Numbered from the stretch's first letter, positions 1 through 8,112 are shown. The stretch is DNA of 37,512 nucleotides from CAZSMK01 sp964608095 (GCA_964608095.1 CAZSMK010000010.1:1-37512), one strand, 5' to 3'. The notes: a model not told the origin generated them from the sequence alone. Numbers and translations are program-made.

Positions 1-3000
1 GTCCTCGGGGAATACGTAACTCTGCAATGTGTCGTCGTCCGCTGTCTTGGTTACGGTCAGCATATCGGTATACGCGGCATTGTCCTTTGAATAGGCGAAG
101 ACGAAATTATCGCCGTCCGCGCTGCTCGTCTTGTACGCATCCACATAGAACGTGTACCCTCCACCTGCAGCGACATTGAACGTCCATATATGGCTAAGCT
201 CATCATGACGTTTCGGGGGAGGACCCGAATCATATATCGCCTCGGTCAATGCCTCATACACATCATCCTGCGCATGGGTGTCGAGATACGAGCCGCTTAC
301 GGTTCCGATGGCAGTGGCGTAATCCGCAGTGGCATAATTCACGCCTTCAGGGGTCGGCGTCGGTGTCGGGCTCGGCGTGGGTGTGGGTGTAGGAGTAGGC
401 GTTTCGGTCGGTGTGGGTGTGGGTGTTCCTGTGGGTCCGGGAGTGGGCGTGATAACGAGTAGAAATCGGACAGCATCCGCTATGACTGCGTCACCGACGG
501 GAGTGCTCCCCGCAGCGTCGAGCGTAATGGAGTTATCACCTGAGTTGAACGTAAATGTTCCCAGGAGCCGGGTCACGATAACATTATCTCCGTTCTGGTT
601 GAGATAGACCGTGTGTGTGCCGTCAGCCGCATACACGTCGAACTTAGCGTCGGTTACCCGGTTGGTGCTTTGACGGAACATACAGTAGACCTCATAGTCG
701 CCGTAGTAGGCGAGGTTGCCGGTCCATGTCGCCGTGGCAGCATCGCCGCCATAGCAGAATCTGTAGGTTCCGCCGTCATAGCCGGTGCTTGAGCTGGTCG
801 ACCATGTGCCGGTTTCCGTGTAAGCCGGCTCGCCATCGTCGTTATCCACTATGACGTCTGTACCGGGTTCCGGCGTCGGAGTTGGTGTGGGCGGTGGCGG
901 CGATGTCGGCGTCGGCGTCGGTGTCGGCGGCGGCGTCTCGCCCGTTCCTATCAGAAACGCCATTGCCGAGTACATGATGTCGATACGGTCGGGAAATTCG
1001 CGAATCATCTCGAAGGGAAATCCCATGATGACGAGTTTTTTGACCGCGTCGGCATATTCGACCGCTGCCACACTACCGGAATCGTCATAAGTCATGGCAT
1101 CGAGCGCACCCGTGCCAAGACCGGCAAATACATCCGGATACTGTGTATCGTAAAAGCCGAGATCGAAGTATTTGCCGAAGTTGATCTGTGTAAGCCCGTC
1201 AAAGATAGAGCCGGTGACGCCGCTTGCCATATTGCTGGCGGAACCATCGCTGCTGGTGCACTGAACCTGGAGAACATTATGGAGAAAATCTTTATCCGCC
1301 TGGGTGGCGGTTCCGCATAGTTCGAGGTCCCAACCGAGCTCCTCACCCGTGACAAGGATTCTTCCACCTGCGCTCAGGTAATTCGAGACCAACGACTGTT
1401 CGGTGGCGTTGAAGGTGTCGCCGATGTCGCTCTCCCTACCCAGTATCCAGTCAACCACACTGTAGTTGCCAAGGGAGACGGAACCGTCGATAACCTTATC
1501 ATTGGATGCGGAATCGAAATAGTAGCCGGAGTAGACAAGAGATTTTCCGTGAAGAGGAACGTAGTTGAAGCTGTTGATGACGTAGGGCCAGACACGACGC
1601 GACCAACCATTCAACGGATCGTAATTCATGGGCGTGATGGTTCTATCGTAGCGCTCGAAGCCGGACACGATAAGTACTTCGGGTCGCGAGCCGTCGCTGG
1701 TGACGCGTGTGCCCATGGTCTCGCTCGGGAACGATATTCCGCCATCGTTATACGCACATACGCGGAAGTAATAGTCCTGTCCCGCGCTCAGGCCACTGTA
1801 ATTGTAACTGAGCACGTTACCTACATCAATACCATTGTCCCATGCATTGGCGTCGGTAGATTTGTAGACAATATAGCCGGTTGCCGCATGAGCGCCATAA
1901 CCGCCGTAGGGCGGTGCCTCCCAGGAGACAGTAACCTGTCCGGAGCCGGTGACTTCCGCCCGTACGTTACCGGGCGCATCCGGTAGATACACTTTCGGCG
2001 CGCTCGCATGGGTATCGGCGAAATAGTCGATTATGCCTTGCAAAACGGCACGCGCAGCATCCTGTCGGAATCCCGCAGTTTCCAACAAGTATGCATCCTG
2101 TTGATTGTCGTGAAACGCCAACTCAAGAATCGTAGCGGTCATCTCGCCGTTGAGGTTGTTATAGGTCAACTCACCGTATGAACTGGTATATACATTATAA
2201 TTGCGCGAGGGCAATCCCCAGAAATAATTCATGTCATCATCGACCTGGTGAATGATGGCATAATTGAACTCATCCACGTACGGAGCAGGACCTCCTTCGT
2301 AACTCGCAGAGTTCTTGAGCACCATAGGACCACGAGCGGTTCCATCATAGGCGTTCGAGTGATAACTGAAATAACAGCAGCGGTCGATCTCTGCATTATT
2401 CATGTATGCAGCCATTCTCGGACGACACCAGACATCGCTTACATCAGTAATAGTTGTAGGCGCCTTCGAGAAGACCGTGTATTCGTGTGCGTTCATCTCG
2501 AACCAGGGATAGCCCGAATCAGCATGCACGCCGCTTCCGATTCTGACCGCATCGGCGATTACCACTTTACCGCTGTCGGCTGACTGGTTACTCACCTCGA
2601 CATAGCCATTGGTACCGGCATCGAAGTAAAAAGTGCCCAGCCAGATCCAGCCTTTGCCTACACGGTACTGATCGAGTGATACCACGGAGGTTCCACCCTT
2701 ATGCACAATGCGGTAGGTTACATCCGTTGCACGATCGGTGCCGTCACGATACCATACAAATACGGGATAGGAGCCGGGAACGGCTATGGTGGGCGTCCAT
2801 CGTGCGGTGGCGTTCTCCGTCGTGGCGGTCTCCGCATATACGTAATGCACCGGGTCTGCGGAATCACCCCAGAACGGCTCTCCGGTGCTTTGATACCAGG
2901 TGCCGGTGACGGAAAATTCCGCATCGTCGTTGTCCATGATATAGAGGTCGGTCTCAGGACCGATGTCGCGGATAGGTATCACCGTAGCGCCGGCGTTACG

Positions 3001-3474
3001 CAGATACTGGACGGCAAAAAAGCAGACCTGGTCGGCATTGCCGTGGTCTTCGACCATTTCCCAGTTGTTGCCGCGCTGGGTTACCCAGTCACTGCCGCTC
3101 GCTGTCCAACCATGACCCGGATTAATGTAGATATATTTTCCGGTCAAGGCTCCCGTTATCTGTTGTGGCGCAGGTGCGGGCGGTCCCGGCTGGACTCCCG
3201 TGACTGAAAACTCGGCGTCGCTTCGCTGCAGCGATGAGGGTACCGGAATAGCTTTTGCCCCACGTTTTTCTTTGTCCTGTGGTGGGTCGGGGATTGGCAA
3301 GACCTTATCCGGGTCGTAGCCGGGCCACAAGCCCGGTTCGCCATCGCTATGAAACGGCACAATTTCCTGCGCGGTTGCCATTACCGGCGAAAGGAACACG
3401 CCGGCGAAAAGCAGGATTACCATCATTGCAAAACCTACAAAAACTTGTCGTCTTGTTTGTTGGTTGCGACTCAT
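1..3474 (-). CDS. Secreted split amidase_3-type hydrolase with golvesin-like, FN3 and Thr-Pro linker regions (C-terminus beyond window)
   Basis: One uninterrupted frame of 1158 codons runs from ATG 3474 off the left edge. A signal peptide covers about residues 1-35 (basic start, hydrophobic core, ATA/QE). The hydrolase matches N-acetylmuramoyl-L-alanine amidase_3: NPGHG (His121), a glutamate at 139 or 142, SYHSNA (His372) and ILELAFHDN (Glu451). A golvesin-C-like beta domain (about 177-315) is inserted between the first and second halves. An FN3 domain (about 495-593), an amidotransferase-like domain (about 595-845), a Thr-Pro linker (845-870), a second golvesin-like domain (872-1003), a second linker (1007-1043) and an unrecognised beta-rich region follow. 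Such proteins in Bacteroidota are often labelled xanthan lyase; a peptidoglycan or polymer substrate is inferred. AAAGGAGAG lies 6-7 bases before ATG 3474. The frame stays open up to GTG 3687, which has an even better ribosome binding site; I prefer 3474 because it puts the signal peptide at the N-terminus. Confidence 0.85.
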   Translation of the reverse strand, partial: MSRNQQTRRQVFVGFAMMVILLFAGVFLSPVMATAQEIVPFHSDGEPGLWPGYDPDKVLPIPDPPQDKEKRGAKAIPVPSSLQRSDAEFSVTGVQPGPPAPAPQQITGALTGKYIYINPGHGWTASGSDWVTQRGNNWEMVEDHGNADQVCFFAVQYLRNAGATVIPIRDIGPETDLYIMDNDDAEFSVTGTWYQSTGEPFWGDSADPVHYVYAETATTENATARWTPTIAVPGSYPVFVWYRDGTDRATDVTYRIVHKGGTSVVSLDQYRVGKGWIWLGTFYFDAGTNGYVEVSNQSADSGKVVIADAVRIGSGVHADSGYPWFEMNAHEYTVFSKAPTTITDVSDVWCRPRMAAYMNNAEIDRCCYFSYHSNAYDGTARGPMVLKNSASYEGGPAPYVDEFNYAIIHQVDDDMNYFWGLPSRNYNVYTSSYGELTYNNLNGEMTATILELAFHDNQQDAYLLETAGFRQDAARAVLQGIIDYFADTHASAPKVYLPDAPGNVRAEVTGSGQVTVSWEAPPYGGYGAHAATGYIVYKSTDANAWDNGIDVGNVLSYNYSGLSAGQDYYFRVCAYNDGGISFPSETMGTRVTSDGSRPEVLIVSGFERYDRTITPMNYDPLNGWSRRVWPYVINSFNYVPLHGKSLVYSGYYFDSASNDKVIDGSVSLGNYSVVDWILGRESDIGDTFNATEQSLVSNYLSAGGRILVTGEELGWDLELCGTATQADKDFLHNVLQVQCTSSDGSASNMASGVTGSIFDGLTQINFGKYFDLGFYDTQYPDVFAGLGTGALDAMTYDDSGSVAAVEYADAVKKLVIMGFPFEMIREFPDRIDIMYSAMAFLIGTGETPPPTPTPTPTSPPPPTPTPTPEPGTDVIVDNDDGEPAYTETGTWSTSSSTGYDGGTYRFCYGGDAATATWTGNLAYYGDYEVYCMFRQSTNRVTDAKFDVYAADGTHTVYLNQNGDNVIVTRLLGTFTFNSGDNSITLDAAGSTPVGDAVIADAVRFLLVITPTPGPTGTPTPTPTETPTPTPTPTPSPTPTPTPEGVNYATADYATAIGTVSGSYLDTHAQDDVYEALTEAIYDSGPPPKRHDELSHIWTFNVAAGGGYTFYVDAYKTSSADGDNFVFAYSKDNAAYTDMLTVTKTADDDTLQSYVFPED

Positions 3475-3547
3475 TTCATCGCTCTCCTTTCCGTTCAGAT
3501 AATGCGTAGGAAGGTACCACCTTCGAGTACTTCTACAACCATAACTT

Positions 3548-3658
3548 AAGCCCGGAAAAAACGCCCCGTCATAATGATTTCCGGCTGACATGTTCTTCTC
3601 AAGTTTCTCATACATGCCGGGTAGGCGTCTTACTTTGAACCGATGATTTGCCGGGCTT
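3548..3658 (-). promoter_or_regulatory. Candidate structured leader upstream of the exoprotein
   Basis: An 8-base perfect inverted repeat (3548-3555 with 3651-3658, AAGCCCGG/CCGGGCTT) encloses a second stem (CCGGC 3581-3585 plus ATGT 3590-3593, with ACATGCCGG 3612-3620). On the minus strand this lies 75-185 bases before the chosen start, as a 5' leader element would. It matches no riboswitch class I can place. The same stretch is also an open in-frame extension of the protein, so it may simply be coding. Confidence 0.3.
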
Positions 3659-4200
3659 TTTATGTGAACACTTCTCCCGCCTCTCACTTTTCACCTCCTT
3701 TCGACACAAATATCATTGCCGCTTTTACGTCCAATTATGTTTGCTTAAAAGTATTGTTGAGCAAAGAGCTTCTAATTTTCCTTGAAACGTTTCAGTATGC
3801 GCAGGTTTTCTCGTTTAGAAGGTGTTAGGATTGTGCAGCACGTATCTTTTCCTGAGAGATTCAAGAACGTGAATACCCGACATGGATTGGGTGGCGATGG
3901 TTGTCATATAAAAAGGCTTATGAGAAAGAACAAGTTATACAACAACACACCTTAGAGATATGAAGACGATTCTTATAAAATACCTTATAAAATCGGGTTT
4001 TTCGTTAAAAGCCTTTATCAATAGTTCTATAATGATTTATCCGGGAACAACATTAGTCAAGTTTTTTTTCGAAAAAAGTTTTCCGTACGGAGCAATTCCC
4101 TGAATAGGCTTCCGCTTATGTCGATCCTGCCTTTTCCCACAGATCTGTCCTGATGTCGTTAATAGTAAATCTTACTTACTACCAGCCACTGATGATGTCA

Positions 4201-4230
4201 TTGCATATAGACTCTGCGGGATTGTATATG
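4201..4230 (+). promoter_or_regulatory. Candidate promoter of the lysO pair
   Basis: TTGCAT at 4201-4206 and TATATG at 4225-4230 are 18 bases apart, about 40 bases before the first lysO start. It fits a sigma-70-type promoter by eye only. Confidence 0.4.
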
Positions 4231-4271
4231 CTACACTCCTGCAACTTGTGTCTCTTTGTTGGAAAGGCGGA

Positions 4272-4595
4272 ATGGTTGTAATGATAGAAAGACATCTTAT
4301 TATCGACATAGTGGTGGTTCTGGGATTTCTTGTTGCCGGGGCTTTTGTCGGGTATCTTTTACGGGCGCGAAAAAAGAAGGTGTTGCGCTACGCAGATAAG
4401 CTCATGATGTGGACCATCTACCTCTTTTTGTTTATTCTGGGTCTTTCTGTGGGCATAAACGAGGAGATTGTCCGAAACCTCGGCACACTCGGAATCAAGG
4501 CGCTGATTCTCACCTTGGGCGCCCTTGTCGGCAGCGCCGTCGCCGCGTTTATTCTCTATACCTTCTGGTTCAAGGAAAAGGCGCATGAAGAATAG
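4272..4595 (+). CDS. LysO-type lysine exporter, N-terminal subunit
   Basis: A small, very hydrophobic protein of about 107 residues with three predicted membrane segments. Its sequence is like the N-terminal third of LysO (YbjE, DUF340), the inner-membrane exporter of L-lysine. In E. coli LysO is one polypeptide of about 300 residues; here the function is divided between this gene and the next, which overlaps it by 11 bases. Starts at 4248, 4272 and 4281 are possible. GGAAAGG at 4261-4267 best serves 4272. The protein would act as a heteromeric transporter with its neighbour. Family assignment is by recognition of the LysO pattern and gene pairing; the substrate is inferred from the family. 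Confidence 0.75.
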   Translation: MVVMIERHLIIDIVVVLGFLVAGAFVGYLLRARKKKVLRYADKLMMWTIYLFLFILGLSVGINEEIVRNLGTLGIKALILTLGALVGSAVAAFILYTFWFKEKAHEE

Positions 4596-5184
4596 TCTTA
4601 TTATCCTGGGCTTTTTTGTTATCGGAGTGTTCGTGGGTGTCAAGGGGTTACTCCCCGACGCCTTCCTTCACCGCGACATGAGCCTTTATGCCCTCTATCT
4701 GCTTCTCTTTCTTGTGGGCGTTGTCGTGGGCGCCGATCCGCGCACATGGTATATACTCAAAAACATCAAGATCAGAATACTTTTTGTTCCAGTCTCCATT
4801 GTCCTCGGCACCCTGGCTGGTGTCGCTCTCGCCTCTTTCTTTGTCCCGGCGTTCTCTCTGCGGGAATCGCTCGCCGTAGGCTCCGGGTTCGGCTACTACA
4901 GCCTTTCCAGCGTCATCATCACGCGCTTCAGCGGCGAGACATTGGGGGTGGTCGGGCTGCTTTCGAACATCATCCGTGAACTCTTCACACTGTTAACCAC
5001 ACCGCTGCTGGCTCGTTATTTCGGTCCGCTTGCACCTATCGCATGCGGCGGCGCGACCGCCATGGATACCACCCTCCCTGTAATCACACGATTCTCGGGG
5101 CATGATTACGCAATGATCGCCGTATTCAGCGGCTTCATACTCACCCTTCTCGTCCCACTCATTATACCCTTCCTGCTTTATTAA
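4585..5184 (+). CDS. lysO: LysO-type lysine exporter, C-terminal subunit
   Basis: A 199-residue membrane protein with about five to six hydrophobic segments, equivalent to the C-terminal two thirds of LysO. The conserved stretches GFGYYSLSS and NIIRELF, and the GGATAMDTTLPVI segment near the end, are typical of this family. The start at 4585 lies inside the end of the upstream gene, with AAGGAAAAGG just before it, so the two are probably translationally coupled. LysO exports lysine and, in E. coli, confers resistance to the toxic analogue thialysine. A lysine-biosynthesis gene (lysA) lies in the same window but 23 kb away. No lysine riboswitch is visible upstream. Confidence 0.85.
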   Translation: MKNSLIILGFFVIGVFVGVKGLLPDAFLHRDMSLYALYLLLFLVGVVVGADPRTWYILKNIKIRILFVPVSIVLGTLAGVALASFFVPAFSLRESLAVGSGFGYYSLSSVIITRFSGETLGVVGLLSNIIRELFTLLTTPLLARYFGPLAPIACGGATAMDTTLPVITRFSGHDYAMIAVFSGFILTLLVPLIIPFLLY

Positions 5185-5229
5185 AGCCCTGACCGAACAT
5201 ATTGCTGCAATGAGTGGAGAAGGTTCGCC

Positions 5230-5412
5230 ATGGCAAATATCCCCTTCATACGCGCACTCGTACTCGCCGTCGCACTCGTGAGCGTGCGCGCATTCGGTTG
5301 TCCTTTGCAGAGTAGGGTCGTTCGGCCCGAACGACCCCCGGCGGAAGATCAAAACAAAGATCATTCCTGTAACCAGCTCCGTTGCTTATTTGCTTATTTC
5401 TTTTACGCATAG
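5230..5412 (+). CDS. Doubtful small exported peptide
   Basis: A 60-residue frame with GGAGAAGG six bases before ATG 5230. The first 23 residues look like a signal peptide (short N-region, Leu/Val/Ala core, AFG/C). The rest is unlike a normal protein and contains a perfect 23-base palindrome. It sits 45 bases after the lysO pair on the same strand. It may be chance; listed because the ribosome binding site and signal-like start agree. Confidence 0.22.
   Translation: MANIPFIRALVLAVALVSVRAFGCPLQSRVVRPERPPAEDQNKDHSCNQLRCLFAYFFYA
5315..5337. repeat. Perfect 23-base palindrome (11-base arms)
   Basis: GGGTCGTTCGG (5315-5325) is followed by one base and its exact complement (5327-5337). There is no T-run on either side, so it is not an ordinary intrinsic terminator, although it could form a very stable RNA hairpin downstream of the lysO pair. 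Confidence 0.85.
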
Positions 5413-5555
5413 AGAATCGATCTTATCAAAAGCTATCCTCAACGCAGAGTACCCAATGTCCCTGCTGTCTATGCAGTCGCTGCAGTCCCTTGTGTTCCTC
5501 GCGGTAAGCGCAGAAGCCCTTGTTGGGCTAAAATAAGAAAATGTCTGACCCCACA

Positions 5556-7295
5556 TTAAGTCGGTTCGGTGCGGAATTCGACGGTGCGGTGGGGTGCGGC
5601 GCTGTCTAATTCAAGCAACACGATTTCGTTTCGCCCCTTTTTGAATAGGGATTTCGGGATGAAAAGCGTCTGCTGAGGACCGCGATTCCAGTAGCGTCCA
5701 ACATTGAAGCCATTTATCCAGCACACACCTTTAGTCCATCCTTCGAGCGACAGGAACGAGTCCTGTGGTGTCGTTACCTGAAAGGCACTGCGAAAAAAGG
5801 CAGGATAATGGGCGGGCTCTTCCGGCTCGAACTTCAACTGCGACACGTCATCGAGCGGCAAAGGATATATTGTCCAGTTGTGGAGAATCTGATCACCAAG
5901 CAGCACGCATTCGGTAATTCCCTTGCGGTCGATGAGCCTGCGTCCGAAGTTGATGCGACCCATATTCTCTACAATGATTGTGAGTTCGATCCCTTCCCGG
6001 GGAATTACCGGTTTCAGTTCCTTTTCCGGGAATTCCCGCTCGATGATGCCTAACAGTTTCCAGTTAACAAAAACATGCGCCCGGTCGTGCACTTCCCTGA
6101 TGATGAGGGGCGCTTCCTCTCTTGCCCCGCTGACGTGTGTTTTGTAAAGAATGAAGCCATAGTTTTGGTCGAGGTTTTCCATAGGCTCGGGCATAGAGCG
6201 CTCAATGGGTGTCGAGAGAAGATCGAGAGAAGAAAAGAGATCAACCGCCTCAGTGAGTTCGAACGGGGCGATTTTCATGGTGAGCGCCGGCTTGGGAAGA
6301 GGAGTATCCGGCAGGGTATGATATTTGGCGATGACATCACGGAACGCTTCAAACTTCGGCGTGATATCACCCTGCTCGTTCAAAGGCGCGTCATAGTCGT
6401 AACTCGTTACAGTCGCCTGGTATGTCTTGAAAAAATTGGCGCCGTTCATGAAGCCGAAATTCGTGCCGCCGTGGAACATGTAGAAATTGACCGACGCTCC
6501 TGTACTGAGGATTTCATCCAGTGCAGCCGCCGTATCTTCCGCTTTCTTTATGTGATGCTCTTCACCCCAATGATCGAACCAGCCGTTCCAGAATTCGGTA
6601 CACATGAGCGGACCTTCGGGCTGGTGGCTGCGCAATATGCTGAAGTGCTCCCTCGCTCCGGAGGCAAAATTTACTGTTTTCAAAACATGGGGAAGCGTGC
6701 CGGTCTCAAGCATCCAATCTGTTGCGCCATCGGACGTAAAGAGCAGGACATCGATTCCTTCCGCGCGCATTTTCTTCTCGAGGTATTCAAGATAGTGTGT
6801 ATCGTTCCCATAGCTGCCGTATTCGTTCTCGATCTGCATGGCAATAATCGGACCGTCACGCGTAATTTGCAACGGCGCCAGTCGCGGCAGGAGTTCGGAA
6901 AAATACCGCTCTACGGCATCGAGATACGGGCGATAGCAACACCTTACTTGCATTCCGGGGTCTCTCAACAGCCACGCAGGCAGCCCGCCGAAATCCCATT
7001 CGCTGCAGATATAGGGACCCGGTCTCACGATAACGTTCAGCCCGAGTTCAGCCGCGGTCTCGATGTACTTTACAATGTCCATCCACCCGTCGAATACGAA
7101 TGTGCCGGGCTTTGGTTCATGCATATTCCAGGCGACATACGTCTCTACCGTGTTCAATCCCATCAGCAGCATCTTCTTCAGCCGGTCTTCCCAGTACGCG
7201 GGATGAACCCGAAAATAATGCATCGCGCCACTCAGGATGCGAAAAGGTTTTCCCTCCAGATAAAACTCGTTCTTCCTGATCTCAAATTTACCCAT
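5556..7295 (-). CDS. Beta-galactosidase, glycoside hydrolase family 35
   Basis: A 579-residue GH35 enzyme that removes terminal beta-galactose from glycans or oligosaccharides. The TIM-barrel start (GKPFRILSGAMHYFRV) and the two catalytic glutamates are clear: the acid/base in QIENEYGS (Glu158) and the nucleophile in CTEFWNGWFD (Glu234). The C-terminal third is beta-rich, with the jelly-roll end KGVCWINGFNVGRYWN. No signal peptide is seen, so it probably acts in the cytoplasm. ATG 7295 is chosen because GGGAGAG lies six bases upstream. A GTG at 7367 would add 24 residues and overlap the toxin gene by four bases. The gene follows the toxin-antitoxin pair on the same strand, perhaps reading through from its promoter. 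Confidence 0.93.
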   Translation of the reverse strand: MGKFEIRKNEFYLEGKPFRILSGAMHYFRVHPAYWEDRLKKMLLMGLNTVETYVAWNMHEPKPGTFVFDGWMDIVKYIETAAELGLNVIVRPGPYICSEWDFGGLPAWLLRDPGMQVRCCYRPYLDAVERYFSELLPRLAPLQITRDGPIIAMQIENEYGSYGNDTHYLEYLEKKMRAEGIDVLLFTSDGATDWMLETGTLPHVLKTVNFASGAREHFSILRSHQPEGPLMCTEFWNGWFDHWGEEHHIKKAEDTAAALDEILSTGASVNFYMFHGGTNFGFMNGANFFKTYQATVTSYDYDAPLNEQGDITPKFEAFRDVIAKYHTLPDTPLPKPALTMKIAPFELTEAVDLFSSLDLLSTPIERSMPEPMENLDQNYGFILYKTHVSGAREEAPLIIREVHDRAHVFVNWKLLGIIEREFPEKELKPVIPREGIELTIIVENMGRINFGRRLIDRKGITECVLLGDQILHNWTIYPLPLDDVSQLKFEPEEPAHYPAFFRSAFQVTTPQDSFLSLEGWTKGVCWINGFNVGRYWNRGPQQTLFIPKSLFKKGRNEIVLLELDSAAPHRTVEFRTEPT

Positions 7296-7363
7296 TTCAC
7301 TCTCCCTGAAGATTTCGTTTGTTTTAATACACCGGCAGAGCAATAAGCCGTCGGCGACATTTG

Positions 7364-7780
7364 TCACGGCAAACTATCAGCGATGTGATCAAGAAATTGT
7401 TTCGGGCTCAAGATTTTTATCCCCATGTAATTCTTGAGTGATGTTAAATGCTTATCGCCTGAAATTATGTATGAACATTGTAAGGCTACGGCGCACTCGA
7501 TGAACATATTGTCCCCGGGATCTTGCTTGATTATGTGCAAAGTCGGCGTTGATGCGGAAAAGACAATATTGTACCCTTTTGAAAAAAGATGTAGCAATTC
7601 CTCCAACTCTTTTTCATTATGCAGCTCAAGCTTGTTGAGAACCTCAATATACTCCGCAACGATTTTTCCCGACAGGCATGACGTGACCGTCCCGCTTTTC
7701 CATACATCAATAATCTTCCTCGGATTTCCACCAAAGAAGGAGGAGACAAAGACCTTAGTATCAATGACGACTTTTATCAT
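7364..7780 (-). CDS. PIN-domain toxin of a type II toxin-antitoxin pair
   Basis: A 138-residue PIN-domain protein of the COG1569 type. PIN toxins are Mg-dependent ribonucleases. The acidic active-site residues are visible: Asp7 in VIDTKVFVSSF, Glu43 in AEYIEVL, Asp87/Asp90 and Glu95 in QDPGDNMFIECA, and Asp109 in ISGDKHL. The usual Asn of the DTNV motif is Lys here (DTKV). The start codon overlaps the antitoxin stop (ATGA, 7777-7780), the standard coupling for such pairs. RNA cleavage is inferred from the family; the cellular target is unknown. Confidence 0.88.
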   Translation of the reverse strand: MIKVVIDTKVFVSSFFGGNPRKIIDVWKSGTVTSCLSGKIVAEYIEVLNKLELHNEKELEELLHLFSKGYNIVFSASTPTLHIIKQDPGDNMFIECAVALQCSYIISGDKHLTSLKNYMGIKILSPKQFLDHIADSLP

Positions 7781-8022
7781 TTTTCAGCTCTAACCTTCCG
7801 AATTATTGCTGCGATATCTTTAGAGCTGAATCCACGTCTCTTTATTTTTGCACCGATTCTCTCCCATAAATCATCAATATAAGGGCCGATATCTCGTTCT
7901 TTAACGTAATTTTCCAGCAATTCCCTTACGACCTCGCTGACGGTTTTTCCTTCAGCCTTTGCATATTTATTGATCTTCATTTTCAGGTCCGGGTCGATGC
8001 GGACTATCATTTGTTTTGTCAT
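7777..8022 (-). CDS. Ribbon-helix-helix antitoxin
   Basis: An 81-residue protein whose N-terminal half fits a CopG/MetJ-type ribbon-helix-helix DNA-binding domain (QMIVRIDPDLKMKINKYAK, then EGKTVSEVVRELLENYV). The C-terminal tail would wrap the PIN toxin. AAGGGG lies seven bases before ATG 8022. It should repress its own promoter with the toxin as co-repressor, and a matching inverted repeat lies just upstream (8045-8067). Confidence 0.88.
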   Translation of the reverse strand: MTKQMIVRIDPDLKMKINKYAKAEGKTVSEVVRELLENYVKERDIGPYIDDLWERIGAKIKRRGFSSKDIAAIIRKVRAEK

Positions 8023-8044
8023 GAGTATCCCCTTAATAAGTTAT

Positions 8045-8085
8045 ATTGTATATTCAAGATATACAATCTACGGATTAAAAGTCAA
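8045..8085 (-). promoter_or_regulatory. Promoter and operator of the toxin-antitoxin pair
   Basis: On the minus strand, TTGACT (8085-8080) and TATATC (8063-8058) are 16 bases apart and form a sigma-70-type promoter. A 9-base perfect inverted repeat, ATTGTATAT/ATATACAAT with a 5-base spacer (8045-8067), covers the -10 box and the likely transcription start. A dimeric ribbon-helix-helix antitoxin would be expected to bind such a site. Confidence 0.65.
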
Positions 8086-8112
8086 GAGGTAAGGAGCGTG
8101 CGTGACCGAGGT

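Larger units (their letters stand above)
3475..4271. other. Long divergent intergenic region
   Basis: About 800 bases between the exoprotein and the lysO pair, which are transcribed away from each other. The part next to the exoprotein (3475-3700) is an open in-frame extension with nested inverted repeats, listed separately. The rest is AT-rich with no tRNA, no known riboswitch and no convincing gene. A 61-codon frame at 3643-3828 (+) lacks a ribosome binding site. A candidate promoter for lysO is near 4201-4230. Confidence 0.6.
5185..5555. other. Intergenic region with palindrome and repeat-like text
   Basis: This gap between the lysO pair and the convergent GH35 gene holds the doubtful small frame at 5230-5412, a perfect palindrome at 5315-5337, and a CCCTGC/GCAGTC-rich stretch at 5457-5507. 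That stretch, followed by TCTGACCCC at 5544-5552, resembles the spacer at 16796-16906. No other gene is seen. Confidence 0.6.

Noticed and set aside
340..460. Thr-Pro-coding repeats as a possible CRISPR or minisatellite
   Set aside because: The repeated GTGGGTGTG-type text encodes an in-frame Thr-Pro linker of the exoprotein. There are no regular spacers.
1..3474. Many short frames on both strands, as if no real gene were present
   Set aside because: Reading the minus strand from 3474 shows one unbroken frame with a signal peptide and ordered domains; it lacks a stop only because it leaves the window.
3548..3660. Possible c-di-GMP-I (GEMM) riboswitch, because of GGCAAA and GACGC in the leader
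   Set aside because: The stem expected between these motifs is absent, and the 3' half does not match the class.
3643..3828. 61-codon plus-strand frame in the divergent gap
   Set aside because: No ribosome binding site and no protein-like composition.
4100..4271. Lysine riboswitch ahead of lysO
   Set aside because: The conserved lysine-element sequences and stems are not present.
6075..7346. 423-codon plus-strand frame
   Set aside because: It lies wholly antisense to the GH35 gene, has no ribosome binding site and resembles no protein.
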